Positions 35,570 through 48,957 of a DNA stretch of 64,000 nucleotides are shown in pieces. How positions within the stretch are numbered: position 1 is the stretch's first letter; every line of letters begins with the position of its first letter. Position numbers and translations under genes: made by a program. This DNA comes from Bacillus yapensis (GTDB lineage: Bacteria > Bacillota > Bacilli > Bacillales > Cytobacillaceae). The stretch covers positions 248,001 to 312,000 of the forward strand of contig NZ_SUND01000001.1 of the NCBI RefSeq assembly GCF_005280205.1, in the 5' to 3' direction. The notes under the pieces were generated by a model. The model was not told the DNA's origin. It was given only the letters and a program-made list of their open reading frames with translations, and did not search any database.

Positions 35570-36535
35570 TTGAATATAAAAAAGTTATCAATCCCCATTC
35601 AAGTACCAAAACTCGAATCTTTATTGCCGCGAGTTCACCTTGCCCACCCTAAAACAGCATTTATGCAAGCAAATTTAGCGCGATATTTGAAAGGTTACCG
35701 GGGTGAAAAAGCCGTCAGCTATTACCTCGATTTCCTCCCTGAAAAGGAAAACTACATTTTCCACTCCCTCCGCCTTCCAAGTGGAAAATATTTTTTTCAA
35801 ATTGATTATCTTGTTCTTACCGTACGCTACGCATTGATCCTCGAGTGCAAGAACTTCTTTGGAACCCTCTATTTTGATGAAGACTTCAAACAGATGATCC
35901 GTATTGCCAATGAAAAAGAAGAAGGCTTTCAAGATCCCATTTCACAGGCTAAATGGCACCAACATCAGCTGCGAAGCCTTTTAAAACTCCACAATATCAC
36001 ACTCCCCATTGAATATTTCGTTGTGATTAGCGATCCCTCTACTATCGTTAAAACGAGTCCCAAAAATAGAGAAGCAATGAAGAAGGTTGTGCATGGCCAC
36101 AGCTTGTTAGAGAAGATTGCTGAGGTGGATAGTCGTTATCAGAATGAGATACTTGATTCTAAAGAGGTCCGAAAACTATCAAAGCTACTATTAAAAAGTC
36201 ATACACCAGAGGATATTGATGTGCTAGTGAAATATGGGTTGAGGATTGGTGATATTAATACTGGAGTTCGCTGTCCAGGATGTGGCAGAATTCCGATGAT
36301 TCGGCAGAATGTAACTTGGTATTGCGGTGGATGTGGTATGAAAGATAAAAAAGCACATGTTTCAGCAGTTACGGATTACTTTCATTTGTTTGGGGATTCA
36401 ATTACGAATAAACAATTTCGGGATTTTGTGCATTTGAGGTCGGATACGAGTGCAAAAAGGATGTTAAAGGCGATGGAGTTACCTTTTTCAGGGTCGAATA
36501 AAGGTAGAATCTACTGTGATCCTATGAAAAGATAA
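35570..36535 (+). CDS. NERD domain protein with zinc ribbon
   Basis: A 321-residue protein. The NERD (nuclease-related) domain is about residues 38-150, with 'LEKENY..HSLRLPSGKYFFQIDYLVLT' and 'LILECKN', which carry the D...ExK-type residues of the endonuclease-like fold. A C-terminal zinc ribbon (CPGC ... CGGC, about 228-255) follows. The start is TTG behind AAAGGAGAG. NERD proteins are presumed to act on DNA, but their role is unproven. It is flanked by two 20-bp-period arrays. Confidence 0.82.
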   Translation: MNIKKLSIPIQVPKLESLLPRVHLAHPKTAFMQANLARYLKGYRGEKAVSYYLDFLPEKENYIFHSLRLPSGKYFFQIDYLVLTVRYALILECKNFFGTLYFDEDFKQMIRIANEKEEGFQDPISQAKWHQHQLRSLLKLHNITLPIEYFVVISDPSTIVKTSPKNREAMKKVVHGHSLLEKIAEVDSRYQNEILDSKEVRKLSKLLLKSHTPEDIDVLVKYGLRIGDINTGVRCPGCGRIPMIRQNVTWYCGGCGMKDKKAHVSAVTDYFHLFGDSITNKQFRDFVHLRSDTSAKRMLKAMELPFSGSNKGRIYCDPMKR

Positions 36536-36548
36536 TCTCTATTTCTGG

Positions 36549-36660
36549 ATATCGGTCGAAATTCTGATCATATCGGTCAAAATAGATGTTATATCGGTCG
36601 TTTTCAAAATATATCGGTCTTATTTCGAATATATCGGTCAAAACAGCCAATATATCGGTC
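36549..36660. repeat. intergenic array, motif ATATCGGTC, 20-21-bp period, six copies
   Basis: ATATCGGTC is perfect at 36549, 36570, 36591, 36611, 36631 and 36652 (steps 21, 21, 20, 20, 21). The sequence between copies is not conserved. The array lies between the NERD gene and the eno terminator. Confidence 0.85.
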
Positions 36661-36683
36661 AAATGCCCAAACCAACACCAAAA

Positions 36684-36709
36684 GGGCGGTCCCCAAAAAG
36701 GGACCGCCC
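36684..36709 (-). terminator. terminator of the glycolytic operon
   Basis: A perfect 10-bp GC-rich stem GGGCGGTCCC / GGGACCGCCC is followed on the minus strand by TTTT, just after eno. Confidence 0.88.
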
Positions 36710-36722
36710 CACCTAACTTAAA

Positions 36723-38021
<1,299 letters not shown>

Positions 38022-38079
38022 TCATCTCTCCTAAAATTTATTAGTATTTGGGGGACACCAGAAACAGTGTCCGAAATCA

Positions 38080-40372
<2,293 letters not shown>

Positions 40373-40397
40373 TCATCCTTTCTCGTATCGGTAATGA

Positions 40398-41582
40398 TTA
40401 CTTGTCTTTTAAAGCAACGACACCTGGAAGAACTTTTCCTTCCATGAATTCAAGTGAAGCTCCGCCACCTGTTGAGATATGGCTCATGCGGTCAGCAAGA
40501 TGGAATTTTTCAACAGCTGCTGCTGAATCTCCACCACCAATAACAGAATATGTATCATTTGCTTCTGCTAACGCTTCAGCTACTGCTCTTGTACCATTAG
40601 CGAATTTGTTTAATTCAAACACGCCCATTGGTCCATTCCAGATTACAAGCTTAGAATCTTGGATTACGCTTGCATATAGCTCACGAGTTTTTGGTCCAAT
40701 ATCAAGTGCTTCCCAATCAGCAGGAATTTCTTCAATCGAAACAGCCTTAGTATTTGCATCTTCAGAGAAATCGTCAGAAACAATTACATCAAGAGGCATA
40801 TAGAACTTAACGCCTTTTTCTTCAGCTAATTTCATGTATTTATTTGCTAAATCAATTTTATCTTCTTCTAAAAGAGATTTTCCGATTTCATGACCTTTAG
40901 CTTTTACGAAAGTATAAGCAAGTCCTCCACCGATGATTAGGTTGTCTACTTTATCTAATAGATTTTCGATAACCCCAATCTTATCCTTAACCTTTGCTCC
41001 ACCAACAATTGCAGTGAACGGTCTTTCAGGATTAGAAAGAGCCTTCCCAAGAACATCTAATTCTTTTTCCATTAAAAGTCCAGAAACAGCTGGAAGGTGA
41101 TGAGCAATACCTTCAGTTGAAGCGTGAGCACGGTGTGCAGCTCCAAAAGCATCGTTCACATACACGTCTGCAAGCTCTGCGAAGCCTCGCGCTAATTCTG
41201 CATCGTTCTTTTCTTCACCTGGGTAAAAACGGACGTTTTCAAGCACAAGAACGTCGCCTTCGTTTAGTTTTGCAACTTCAGCTTTAACAGCTTCGCCGTA
41301 AGCCTCGTCAACTTTTTTCACGTCTTTTCCAAGTAGCTCGCCTAAACGCTTTGCCACTGGAGTTAAGCGTAATTCTTCAACAACAGCACCTTTTGGACGA
41401 CCTAAATGGCTTGCTAAAAGAACTTTAGCACCATTTTCGATTAGGTATTGAATTGTTGGAATTGCTGCTTTAATACGTGTTTCATCAGTGATTTGTCCGT
41501 CCTTCATTGGTACGTTGAAATCCACACGACAAAATACCGTTTTGCCTTTTAAATCGATATCCTTAACACTCTTCTTATTCAT
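40398..41582 (-). CDS. pgk: phosphoglycerate kinase
   Basis: A 394-residue enzyme with the N-terminal signature '[16 protein letters not shown]', 'SHLGRPKG', and the nucleotide-binding '[14 protein letters not shown]'. It makes ATP from 1,3-bisphosphoglycerate. The start is placed at ATG 41582, where AGGAGGTC lies 7-8 nt upstream. The longer frame to 41642 runs through the hairpin that precedes the gene. Confidence 0.96.
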   Translation of the reverse strand: MNKKSVKDIDLKGKTVFCRVDFNVPMKDGQITDETRIKAAIPTIQYLIENGAKVLLASHLGRPKGAVVEELRLTPVAKRLGELLGKDVKKVDEAYGEAVKAEVAKLNEGDVLVLENVRFYPGEEKNDAELARGFAELADVYVNDAFGAAHRAHASTEGIAHHLPAVSGLLMEKELDVLGKALSNPERPFTAIVGGAKVKDKIGVIENLLDKVDNLIIGGGLAYTFVKAKGHEIGKSLLEEDKIDLANKYMKLAEEKGVKFYMPLDVIVSDDFSEDANTKAVSIEEIPADWEALDIGPKTRELYASVIQDSKLVIWNGPMGVFELNKFANGTRAVAEALAEANDTYSVIGGGDSAAAVEKFHLADRMSHISTGGGASLEFMEGKVLPGVVALKDK

Positions 41583-41602
41583 CACATGACCTCCTAAAAT
41601 AA

Positions 41603-41639
41603 GAAAAGGAGAGGGGGAATCTTCCCCGCTCCCCTTTTT
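41603..41639 (-). terminator. hairpin between gap and pgk, likely partial terminator
   Basis: A GC-rich stem built from AAAAGGAG-GGGGAA and TTCCCC-CTCCCCTTTT is followed on the minus strand by TTTTCTTATTTT. In B. subtilis the cggR-gapA transcript is uncoupled from the downstream genes, and this would have the same effect. Confidence 0.65.
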
Positions 41640-41761
41640 CAAGTAATTCGATGATTAACACCTTTAGCAATACGCAGTTAGTGGTAAAATTATGCACTTT
41701 TTGCATTACCTAGATGTTACGCATCCTAATATCCAAATCCAATTCGGATTAAAACCTTATC

Positions 41762-42793
<1,032 letters not shown>

Positions 42794-42862
42794 TTAGGCT
42801 AAAATTTAGCCTGTTTAGGCAAATTCCACAAAAACTTAATATGAAATTTACTTAATCAACAA

Positions 42863-43885
42863 TTAACTTAATAACAATTCCTTTGCGGCGCCTTCATCTG
42901 TAATTAAGATGGTGTTTTGCCGGTCTTGCTTCATATATGAGCGAATGGCTTTTGCCTTTGATGCTCCTCCAGCTACGGCGATGACATGTTCAACGTCTGC
43001 AATATCCTTCAACTGTAATCCAATCGTATGAACCTTATGGACGATTTCCCCGTCTTCGTTAAAATAATAGCCAAATGCTTCGCTGACAGCTTTCTTTTCA
43101 CGAAGTTTTTCAAGGTCACTAGCAGATGTCTTTCGACGTTCCGCCATTGTGATAGCATCTCCAATTCCGTGCAAAACAATGTTTGCGGATTTGATTAAGG
43201 TTAGTACTTCATGAATCAACGGTTCCTTCACAATCGTTTGATACATCTCACTGCTTACTTGGTCTGGAACATAAAGAACACGGTGCTTGGCTTGGGCTCT
43301 TTCTGCCATTTTCGCACAAATGGTATTGGCTTGATTTTTTACGTCTTCACCAATTCCACCTCTTGCAGGAACAAAGAGAATGTCCTTGCCTAATTCCGGG
43401 GTTAACATTTCAGCAACAGCTGCCATCGTGGTGCCCCCAGTCACAGCAATTATATTTTCTCCCTCAAGCATTCCTTTCATACAAGTTGCGCTTGCTCTTC
43501 CTAATTCACTCTTGACCCAAGGAGACTCATCACTATCCCCAGATACAATGATGACTTTTTCGACGCCAAGACGCTTTTTTATTTGTTCTTCTAATGAGTT
43601 TAAGCCAGATAGCTCTCTCATCATGGTTTGAAGTCCTTCAAGAACCTCATGACCCTCAGGCGTCAAGCTCATCCCGATACTGGCGATATGTATAAGATTT
43701 TGCTCTTTGAGCAAGGAAACCTCACCGCGAAGAATTCTTTCAGTAAGCCCTAAGCTCACAGAGAGGCTTCTTCTTCCGACTGGTTCCATCAAGCTTATGT
43801 ATTGGAGAATATCGTATCTCCTTTGCATAACAGGAAGTAAATCAGGTAATAATCTTTTTTGTATCTCTACCAATGAGTAACTCAT
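42863..43885 (-). CDS. cggR: central glycolytic genes regulator CggR (SorC family)
   Basis: A 340-residue repressor. The N-terminal winged helix domain (about 1-90) includes 'GRRSLSVSLGLTERILRGEVSLLKEQ'. The C-terminal SorC sugar-binding domain (about 95-340) includes 'IAVTGGTTMAAVAEML' and 'HGIGDAITMAERR'. In B. subtilis it binds upstream of its own operon and is released by fructose-1,6-bisphosphate. A matching operator lies 25-60 bp upstream of the start. Confidence 0.95.
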   Translation of the reverse strand: MSYSLVEIQKRLLPDLLPVMQRRYDILQYISLMEPVGRRSLSVSLGLTERILRGEVSLLKEQNLIHIASIGMSLTPEGHEVLEGLQTMMRELSGLNSLEEQIKKRLGVEKVIIVSGDSDESPWVKSELGRASATCMKGMLEGENIIAVTGGTTMAAVAEMLTPELGKDILFVPARGGIGEDVKNQANTICAKMAERAQAKHRVLYVPDQVSSEMYQTIVKEPLIHEVLTLIKSANIVLHGIGDAITMAERRKTSASDLEKLREKKAVSEAFGYYFNEDGEIVHKVHTIGLQLKDIADVEHVIAVAGGASKAKAIRSYMKQDRQNTILITDEGAAKELLLS

Positions 43886-43909
43886 GATTTGCTCCTTTTA
43901 ATCCTTTGT

Positions 43910-43945
43910 GGTCCTTTTTTGTCCCCTATGGACGTATTATGTCCC
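43910..43945 (-). promoter_or_regulatory. CggR operator
   Basis: On the minus strand two half-site pairs, GGGAC-N7-GTCC and GGGGAC-N6-GGACC, follow each other with a 3-bp step. This resembles the tandem GGGAC/GTCC operator described for B. subtilis cggR. A CATAAT that could serve as -10 lies inside the first pair. Confidence 0.7.
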
Positions 43946-43963
43946 ACTCGAACCAAAAAAAAT

Positions 43964-43996
43964 CACCCCAGCCACAATTTCATTTTAACAGGGGTG
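43964..43996 (-). terminator. terminator upstream of cggR
   Basis: The stem CACCCC / GGGGTG is followed on the minus strand by ATTTTTTTT. It ends the rpoN-glutaredoxin transcript before the glycolytic operon. Confidence 0.82.
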
Positions 43997-44059
43997 TTTT
44001 TAGATTTCAAGCTATATGTGTTGTTTTTTGTAAAATGGGCTCGATGAAAAGGTTAAACT

Positions 44060-44317
44060 TTAAGAAAGTAGCTTCGCTCTTTGCAAAAGTGCTTCTTCAA
44101 TCGTCCATTCATCGATTTGTCCGAATTGAACTTCTTCCCCATCGACTTCAATCACCGGAATCATTAATCCATACTGTTCCGTTAATTCATCACTTGCCTC
44201 GATGTCTTCCTCTATATAGTGGAAATCCCATTTCTGTTTCAATTTTAAAAGAATCGCCTTGCCATTTTCACAAAGATGGCAGCCGTTTCGGGTATATAGC
44301 TTCACTATTGTTTTCAC
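44060..44317 (-). CDS. glutaredoxin-family protein
   Basis: An 85-residue thioredoxin-fold protein. It has the CxxC site in YTRNGCHLCENGKA and the cis-proline segment 'MIPVIEVDGEE', typical of the small DUF836/glutaredoxin-like proteins. The GTG start at 44317 is preferred because AGAGAGG lies 8 nt upstream and the length fits. An earlier ATG at 44338 overlaps the rpoN stop. It is probably translated from the rpoN transcript. Confidence 0.75.
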   Translation of the reverse strand: MKTIVKLYTRNGCHLCENGKAILLKLKQKWDFHYIEEDIEASDELTEQYGLMIPVIEVDGEEVQFGQIDEWTIEEALLQRAKLLS

Positions 44318-44330
44318 TGCTTGAACCTCT

Positions 44331-45647
44331 CTATTCATAACGTTTTCGCTTGGAAGAAGACGGGATCCCGAGCTGGTCCCGATATTTTGCAATCGTTCTG
44401 CGCGAGACGACAATTCCATTTTCTTCATTGAGTGCGTTTACAATTTCTTGGTCAGACAAAGGCTTTTGTTTATTTTCCTGTTCGATGAGCGTTTTGATTT
44501 GGTCCCTCACTTGTCGCGAGGATGCACTCTCTGCCGATGTCGTTTGAATCGTACTCGAGAAGAAGAATTTTAAATCGTATAACCCAAATGGCGTTTGCGC
44601 ATATTTTTCCCGCACAGCTCGACTCACGGTTGACTCATGAATTTCCAATTCCTCTGAAATATCCTTCATTGTCATCGGCTTCAAGTAGGACGGTCCCTTT
44701 GTAAAAAAGTCCTGCTGTTTCTCCACGATTTTCACAGCCACTTTTGTTAATGTTTCTTTCCTTTGTTCGAGTGCTCTGACAATCCAGAAATAATCCTGCT
44801 GCTTTTCTTGAAGAAAACGGCCAACTTGTTTATCTTGATGTGATGCAAATTGCTTGTAGTATTGGTCATTGAAGCTGATTTTCGGCAAAGCCTCATCAAA
44901 GACGCTAATGCTGAATGCTTCTCCATCCCATTTTATAACCACATCCGGAATAATATAAACCGCCGGATCCCTTTGAAAGATTGATGCTGGTCTCGGATTT
45001 AAGACTTGAATGGCATCAAACACTTGCTGAATCTCAGCTGGAGTCACTTTTAGCAACTTCGCAAGCTCTTTCCACTTCTTTTCAGCAAAAAGAGTGAAGT
45101 AGTCTTGAATGATTTTTTCTGCAAGCTCATGTTTTCGTTCTTGGCGTGTAAGCTGCAAAAGGAGACATTCTTTTAAGTCCCTTGCCCCTATACCTGCCGG
45201 TTCCAATTCTTGAATAAGGGTGAGCCCCTCTTCAACCTTGTCCGGTGATGTCTTTAATTTGGTAGCGATCTCTTCTGCGCTTGCACAAAGATACCCATTT
45301 TCATCAATATGATAGATGAGTTCATCGATGACGATACGCTCTTCGTTCGAAAGACGCCTCATATTTATTTGTGACTGCAAGTATGCATCTAATGTTTTAT
45401 TTTCTGAACCGATTTGTTCAATCCAGCTTTGTTTGTCTTTTGGAACTTTCCCTTTGGAGCGAACCCGCTTAGGATCGATCGTTTGTCCAGGCTCGATCTT
45501 CAAGAGGGGATTCTCGATCGCTTTTTCCTCTAGAAAAGAGGCCAGCTCTTGAGTGGAATATTGTAATAACGCAATCGCTTGAGACAATTCCTGCGTCATT
45601 TGAAGTTTAAGAGTTTGCTGTTGCCATAAACCAGGCTTCAAATTCAT
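44331..45647 (-). CDS. rpoN: RNA polymerase sigma-54 factor
   Basis: A 438-residue sigma-54 (SigL in Bacillus). It has the Gln/Leu-rich region I (about 1-50, 'LWQQQTLKLQMTQELSQAIALLQ'), the core-binding domain, a helix-turn-helix (about 340-365, 'MTMKDISEELEIHESTVSRAVR') and the RpoN box 'VVSRRTIAKYRDQ' near the end. It needs enhancer-binding activators. The position next to cggR is as in B. subtilis. Confidence 0.96.
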   Translation of the reverse strand: MNLKPGLWQQQTLKLQMTQELSQAIALLQYSTQELASFLEEKAIENPLLKIEPGQTIDPKRVRSKGKVPKDKQSWIEQIGSENKTLDAYLQSQINMRRLSNEERIVIDELIYHIDENGYLCASAEEIATKLKTSPDKVEEGLTLIQELEPAGIGARDLKECLLLQLTRQERKHELAEKIIQDYFTLFAEKKWKELAKLLKVTPAEIQQVFDAIQVLNPRPASIFQRDPAVYIIPDVVIKWDGEAFSISVFDEALPKISFNDQYYKQFASHQDKQVGRFLQEKQQDYFWIVRALEQRKETLTKVAVKIVEKQQDFFTKGPSYLKPMTMKDISEELEIHESTVSRAVREKYAQTPFGLYDLKFFFSSTIQTTSAESASSRQVRDQIKTLIEQENKQKPLSDQEIVNALNEENGIVVSRRTIAKYRDQLGIPSSSKRKRYE

Positions 45648-45725
45648 CTCACATTCCCCCTTTCTTCATTTTACATGAAGCACGGGAATTGGTGAATGGT
45701 AATGTTATGGGAGTTAACACGGTAT

Positions 45726-46379
45726 TTAATTGGTTAAGATTTTTATGAGGTCGTCTATGGATTGGACGATGTAGGTTGGATATTCTTCGCTGAGTTCTTC
45801 AGGTGAGCCGTATCCATAGGTGACACCGATTGAATCGATTCCGCAATTCTTTGCGCCGATAATATCGTGTTTCCGGTCTCCAATCATGATGAAATCCTCT
45901 AGGGGATGTTCCTTGTATTTGTCGATAATGTACTTGATAATTTCTGTTTTTGATGTTCTCGTACCATCTAGATTGCTCCCGACAATAAGAGCGAAGCATT
46001 GATCAATATTAAAATACTTTACGATTTGTTCCGCAAAAATGGTTGGTTTCGAGGTTGCTACTATTAAAGTAAGATGTTGTTCTTGGAGGGATTTTAATAG
46101 TTGAGGGATTGCGGGATACAACTCGTTCTCATACATACCTTTTTGTTTGAATCTTTCTCGGTAAAAATCTATGGCTTGTTGAGTTTTTTCTTCGGCGAAA
46201 CCATATTGTTCAGCAAATGATTGTTGAAGTGGTGGTCCAATGAAAGGTTCCAGCTTGTCTAAGTTAGGTTCGTTTATGCCCAACTTCTGTAATGCGTATT
46301 GAACTGACTTTGTGATTCCTTCTTTCGGGTCAGAGATTGTGCCATCTAGATCGAAGAGGATCATTTTATACTTTGCCAT
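45726..46379 (-). CDS. HAD family hydrolase (phosphoglycolate phosphatase-like)
   Basis: A 217-residue HAD phosphatase. Motif I is LFDLDGTISDP (nucleophile Asp), motif II VATSKP and motifs III/IV GDRKHDIIGAKN. A helical cap lies between about 15 and 85 with 'FIGPPLQQSF', as in Gph/YjjG-like enzymes. The substrate is uncertain; phosphoglycolate or nucleoside monophosphates are possible. The start at 46379 is set by AGAAGGAG 7-8 nt upstream. Confidence 0.85.
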   Translation of the reverse strand: MAKYKMILFDLDGTISDPKEGITKSVQYALQKLGINEPNLDKLEPFIGPPLQQSFAEQYGFAEEKTQQAIDFYRERFKQKGMYENELYPAIPQLLKSLQEQHLTLIVATSKPTIFAEQIVKYFNIDQCFALIVGSNLDGTRTSKTEIIKYIIDKYKEHPLEDFIMIGDRKHDIIGAKNCGIDSIGVTYGYGSPEELSEEYPTYIVQSIDDLIKILTN

Positions 46380-46430
46380 ACTAAATCTCCTTCTAAGGTA
46401 AAGAGGACCCAATAGGTCCCCTGCACTTGA

Positions 46431-46760
46431 TTAATAATTATTTTCAATGAATGTGATGTGGTTCCCCTCTACTTCACACATTTGTAAAGCTGTTTTAAAT
46501 CTTCGTTCTACCCCGGCTTTAAATGCCTGATATTTTTCTAGGGAGAGAGAAGATTGCCAACCAAATTGAAAATGCATGATATCCTCAGCATCTTTTTCTA
46601 ACGCGTTCATAGCCATATCTTGTGCTATAGTCTGTGCATTCGCTTGTGCACATAGGTTTAAGAGTAATACAGCTAAAATTTTCTTTTCACGACCACTTAG
46701 GTCTAATTCATAATTTGATACTTTGATGTCAACAGTTGCAATAGTAATGCGAATCCCCAC
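46431..46760 (-). CDS. hypothetical protein, 109 aa
   Basis: No family recognised. It is a soluble, mostly helical protein with 'GREKKILAVLLLNLCAQANAQ' and 'SLEKYQAFKAGVERRFKTAL'. No purine-rich site is evident beyond 'AAAGGTGGGGAT' before the start, which is adequate. It lies 51 bp upstream of the HAD gene on the same strand. Confidence 0.5.
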   Translation of the reverse strand: MGIRITIATVDIKVSNYELDLSGREKKILAVLLLNLCAQANAQTIAQDMAMNALEKDAEDIMHFQFGWQSSLSLEKYQAFKAGVERRFKTALQMCEVEGNHITFIENNY

Positions 46761-47010
46761 CTTTTAGAATTATTGATTACATTCCTCTGGTTTTTGTAGT
46801 TTTCTCATATTCATTATGAACTCCCCCCTTCACATTATTCTCCATGAGAAGATTGAAACCCTCTTAATATTTTGCAGTTCAAAAAAACCAGGTAGAAAGT
46901 AGTATAGGTAATATTCATTCCTACAAATATCGTAAATTGTTTTCTTTAGGTAGTTCGAAAACAAAAAGACTCCTATGCAAATGCATAGAAGCCTTATTAT
47001 ACAATAGTTA

Positions 47011-47084
47011 TAACGCCCTCGGAGGGAATCGACCCCCCATTTTAAGAACCGGAATCTTACGTGCTATCCGTTGCACCCCGAAGG
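47011..47084 (-). pseudogene. decayed tRNA-Arg(CCG) copy, att-like repeat
   Basis: This 74-bp block matches the intact tRNA-Arg at 49399-49472 at 71 of 74 positions, in the same orientation. The differences fall at tRNA positions 4, 8 and 54, and the first acceptor base also differs. U8 and U54 are nearly invariant in working tRNAs and are both G here, so this copy is probably not functional. Together with the intact copy it forms a direct repeat around about 2.3 kb of accessory DNA. Confidence 0.8.
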
Positions 47085-47087
47085 ATG

Positions 47088-47582
47088 CTAATCTAATAAC
47101 TCAACGCCTTTTAAAATATCTGGAATTCCTGTTTCTAACTCGTCTTTACTGTAAGCTAACTTCAAATCTTTTTTTAACTTGTTATAATCTTTAACTAATT
47201 GAACAACAAATGGTCTAGCTCCTGCTTCAGTAGTAAGGCTCTTCATGCTACCACTATACTTAACCCATTCCTCAATGAGTTGATCGCTTGCATACCCAGA
47301 TTGTTCGAGAAATAGGTTATTCATAAAGTCACTATTTAGCCACACGGAAGGCTTTGCTGTACCTAACATTATCTTTTTTTGAATAACTGATTGAGCCTTG
47401 CTTATATTTATTCTTGCAATAACTAAACTATATAATGGAGCATAGAGCTTTTTTAGTTTCTCTCTCTTGCTAGCCTTTTTCTCCTTTATTGGTGTTATAA
47501 CAAAATGATTTAACACCGCAATAAGTAAAGCGACTCCAGCAGAAATTACCGCACTAATAATTCTAATATCCAAAACAATCAC
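47088..47582 (-). CDS. membrane-anchored hypothetical protein, 164 aa
   Basis: One N-terminal membrane segment (about 8-30) precedes a basic stretch (KEKKASKREKLKK) and a helical cytoplasmic domain. No family is recognised. The layout resembles small phage or island proteins with one anchor and a soluble tail. The start is GTG at 47582, or TTG three codons on, which is better spaced from AAGGAG. Its stop lies 3 bp from the tRNA remnant. Confidence 0.55.
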   Translation of the reverse strand: MIVLDIRIISAVISAGVALLIAVLNHFVITPIKEKKASKREKLKKLYAPLYSLVIARINISKAQSVIQKKIMLGTAKPSVWLNSDFMNNLFLEQSGYASDQLIEEWVKYSGSMKSLTTEAGARPFVVQLVKDYNKLKKDLKLAYSKDELETGIPDILKGVELLD

Positions 47583-47650
47583 TCTCCTTCCTCTAAGTTC
47601 GACAAAAGGAGATATATTCCTGCAAAGAAAAAAGCATCCCCGACGGATAC

Positions 47651-48013
47651 CTATTCTAATCCAAACAGATTTTTGATTTGTAATTTTGCATATTCTTTAA
47701 TTACCTCAAGTGGGACAGAACCAAATTCTAGTCCTTTTCCCTTAATACCCTCTTTGGTTTTATTCCAAATAGCATTATCTTTAATTGAATCCAGAAATTC
47801 ATGTCCGTCCCACGTTAATGATGCAAATATCCACATTGGACGATTATCTGCCCACTTAGTGTTATTTTTTACAAATCCCGCTTGATCTAGAATCTTTAGG
47901 TGATAAGCAACTACTTCTCTATCCCAATCTACTGGGATTTCAAGCTCTTTCCTGTCATCGTTGATTTCGATAATTTTCAGCAAATCCCTAACTAATTCCA
48001 TATCTCTTTTCAT
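47651..48013 (-). CDS. DUF2513 domain protein
   Basis: A 120-residue protein beginning 'MKRDMELVRDLLKIIE' with 'VAYHLKILDQAGFVKN' and 'LTWDGHEFLDSIKDNAIWNKTK', the pattern of DUF2513. This is a winged-helix-like family found mainly in prophages and integrative elements of Firmicutes. GGAGGGG precedes the ATG. It supports an integrated-element origin for the 47.0-49.4 kb segment. Confidence 0.8.
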   Translation of the reverse strand: MKRDMELVRDLLKIIEINDDRKELEIPVDWDREVVAYHLKILDQAGFVKNNTKWADNRPMWIFASLTWDGHEFLDSIKDNAIWNKTKEGIKGKGLEFGSVPLEVIKEYAKLQIKNLFGLE

Positions 48014-48361
48014 TAATAAAATCCCCTCCTTTGGTTACTATTTTCTACAAAAGAATGAATAATCCTTGTCCAATAGCAAAATATAAGTATAGGTAAGCTG
48101 AACATTGAGTATCCCTGAATATATTGATTCAATCAATTCAGTTTTAGAGATTATCCTCGCATTAGCGCTTTAATCAATATTTTAAAAAACATAATGCTCT
48201 CAATTGTGAGAGCCCGGCTTAATCGAAATTAGTCATATGCTTTTTAACCCAACTACCTTTTTACTTAATTCGATAAACTTGACTTTCGATGAAATTCCCT
48301 AGTATTTTCTAAATAAATTTATCCAAAAATAATATTAGTTACTATTTTGGAGGTGATTTAT
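48014..48361. other. divergent intergenic region
   Basis: It should contain promoters of the DUF2513 gene (left) and the 72-aa gene (right). One hairpin, GCTCTCA / TGAGAGC, lies at 48196-48213 without a clear T run. Nothing else is recognised. Confidence 0.4.
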
Positions 48362-48580
48362 TTGAAGAATTTATCAAATATTAACCAAGCAATTTATCTA
48401 AAAGGAGTACAAGATGGCATATCCATTGGTTATAATAGGGCCATCGAGATAGGATATCTTAGAGGTGTTAAAGATACCCTATCTCAAGTCGGAAAAGAGG
48501 CATCTTTAAAGCTAAGTAAAGAGAAAAACGGTAATCCGATGGCTTTTTATAGATACCTGTTAGACAAATACAACAAGTAA
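48362..48580 (+). CDS. hypothetical protein, 72 aa
   Basis: A small soluble protein, probably helical, with two similar segments ('YLKGVQDGISIGY' and 'YLRGVKDTLSQVG'). The TTG start at 48362 has GGAGGTG 6 nt upstream; the TTG at 48347 overlaps that site and is unlikely. A terminator follows at once. The family is unknown, and it lies within the tRNA-Arg-flanked segment. Confidence 0.55.
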   Translation: MKNLSNINQAIYLKGVQDGISIGYNRAIEIGYLRGVKDTLSQVGKEASLKLSKEKNGNPMAFYRYLLDKYNK

Positions 48581-48583
48581 CCT

Positions 48584-48603
48584 GCATTAGCTTCTGCTAA
48601 TGC
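48584..48603 (+). terminator. terminator after the 72-aa gene
   Basis: The 7-bp stem GCATTAG / CTAATGC is followed by TTTCTTGTTT. Confidence 0.75.
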
Positions 48604-48636
48604 TTTCTTGTTTAAAAACAAGGTTCTTTAATTTTT

Positions 48637-48899
48637 TTGCTTATCACTGTATTATTTACTTATAATTATATATATATATGTCTTAGGGGGGCCATCATCC
48701 CGGTTGGGGCAATAGCAGTTTTGTTTGTACTACTTATAGTTCTACAAATGCTTTTTAAAACTAAAAGACATCTGGAGGTGGCTGATATGATAAAATACGG
48801 ATGTATGATTTTTGAGTGTTTAGCTGATTTTTCTAGTCATTTGGCCGCAATTACTGGGTCTGCTTTAGTGACAGCTGCTATGTCCCCCTAAGACATATA
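48637..48899 (+). ncRNA. short transcription unit with complementary ends and a small ORF
   Basis: A promoter reads TTGCTT (48637-48642), 18 bp, TATAAT (48661-48666). Its start would fall at 48673-48675, where a 16-nt arm TATATGTCTTAGGGGG begins (48675-48690). The exact complement CCCCCTAAGACATATA lies at 48884-48899. The RNA of about 225 nt should fold back on itself. This recalls type I toxin mRNAs, but neither an antisense RNA nor a known toxin is recognised. Confidence 0.5.
48787..48891 (+). CDS. 34-aa peptide inside the fold-back transcript
   Basis: The ATG at 48787 has a strong GGAGGTG 6 nt upstream. The peptide is moderately hydrophobic (MIKYGCMIFECLADFSSHL, then AAITGSALVTAAMSP). Its TAA stop lies in the right arm of the 16-nt inverted repeat. 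The frame is open back to 48637 through a hydrophobic stretch, 'VGAIAVLFVLLIVLQMLF', so a longer membrane peptide from a non-standard start is possible. Function unknown. Confidence 0.45.
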   Translation: MIKYGCMIFECLADFSSHLAAITGSALVTAAMSP

Positions 48900-48957
48900 G
48901 AGTACTTATTTTAAGATAAATAATACAAATTTTGATTACTTGAATCATATCCCCCAA

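Noticed and set aside
36549-36660. Regularly spaced repeats taken as a possible CRISPR array
   Set aside because: The repeat is only 9 bp and the gaps 11-12 bp, far below CRISPR repeat and spacer sizes. No cas gene is present in the window.
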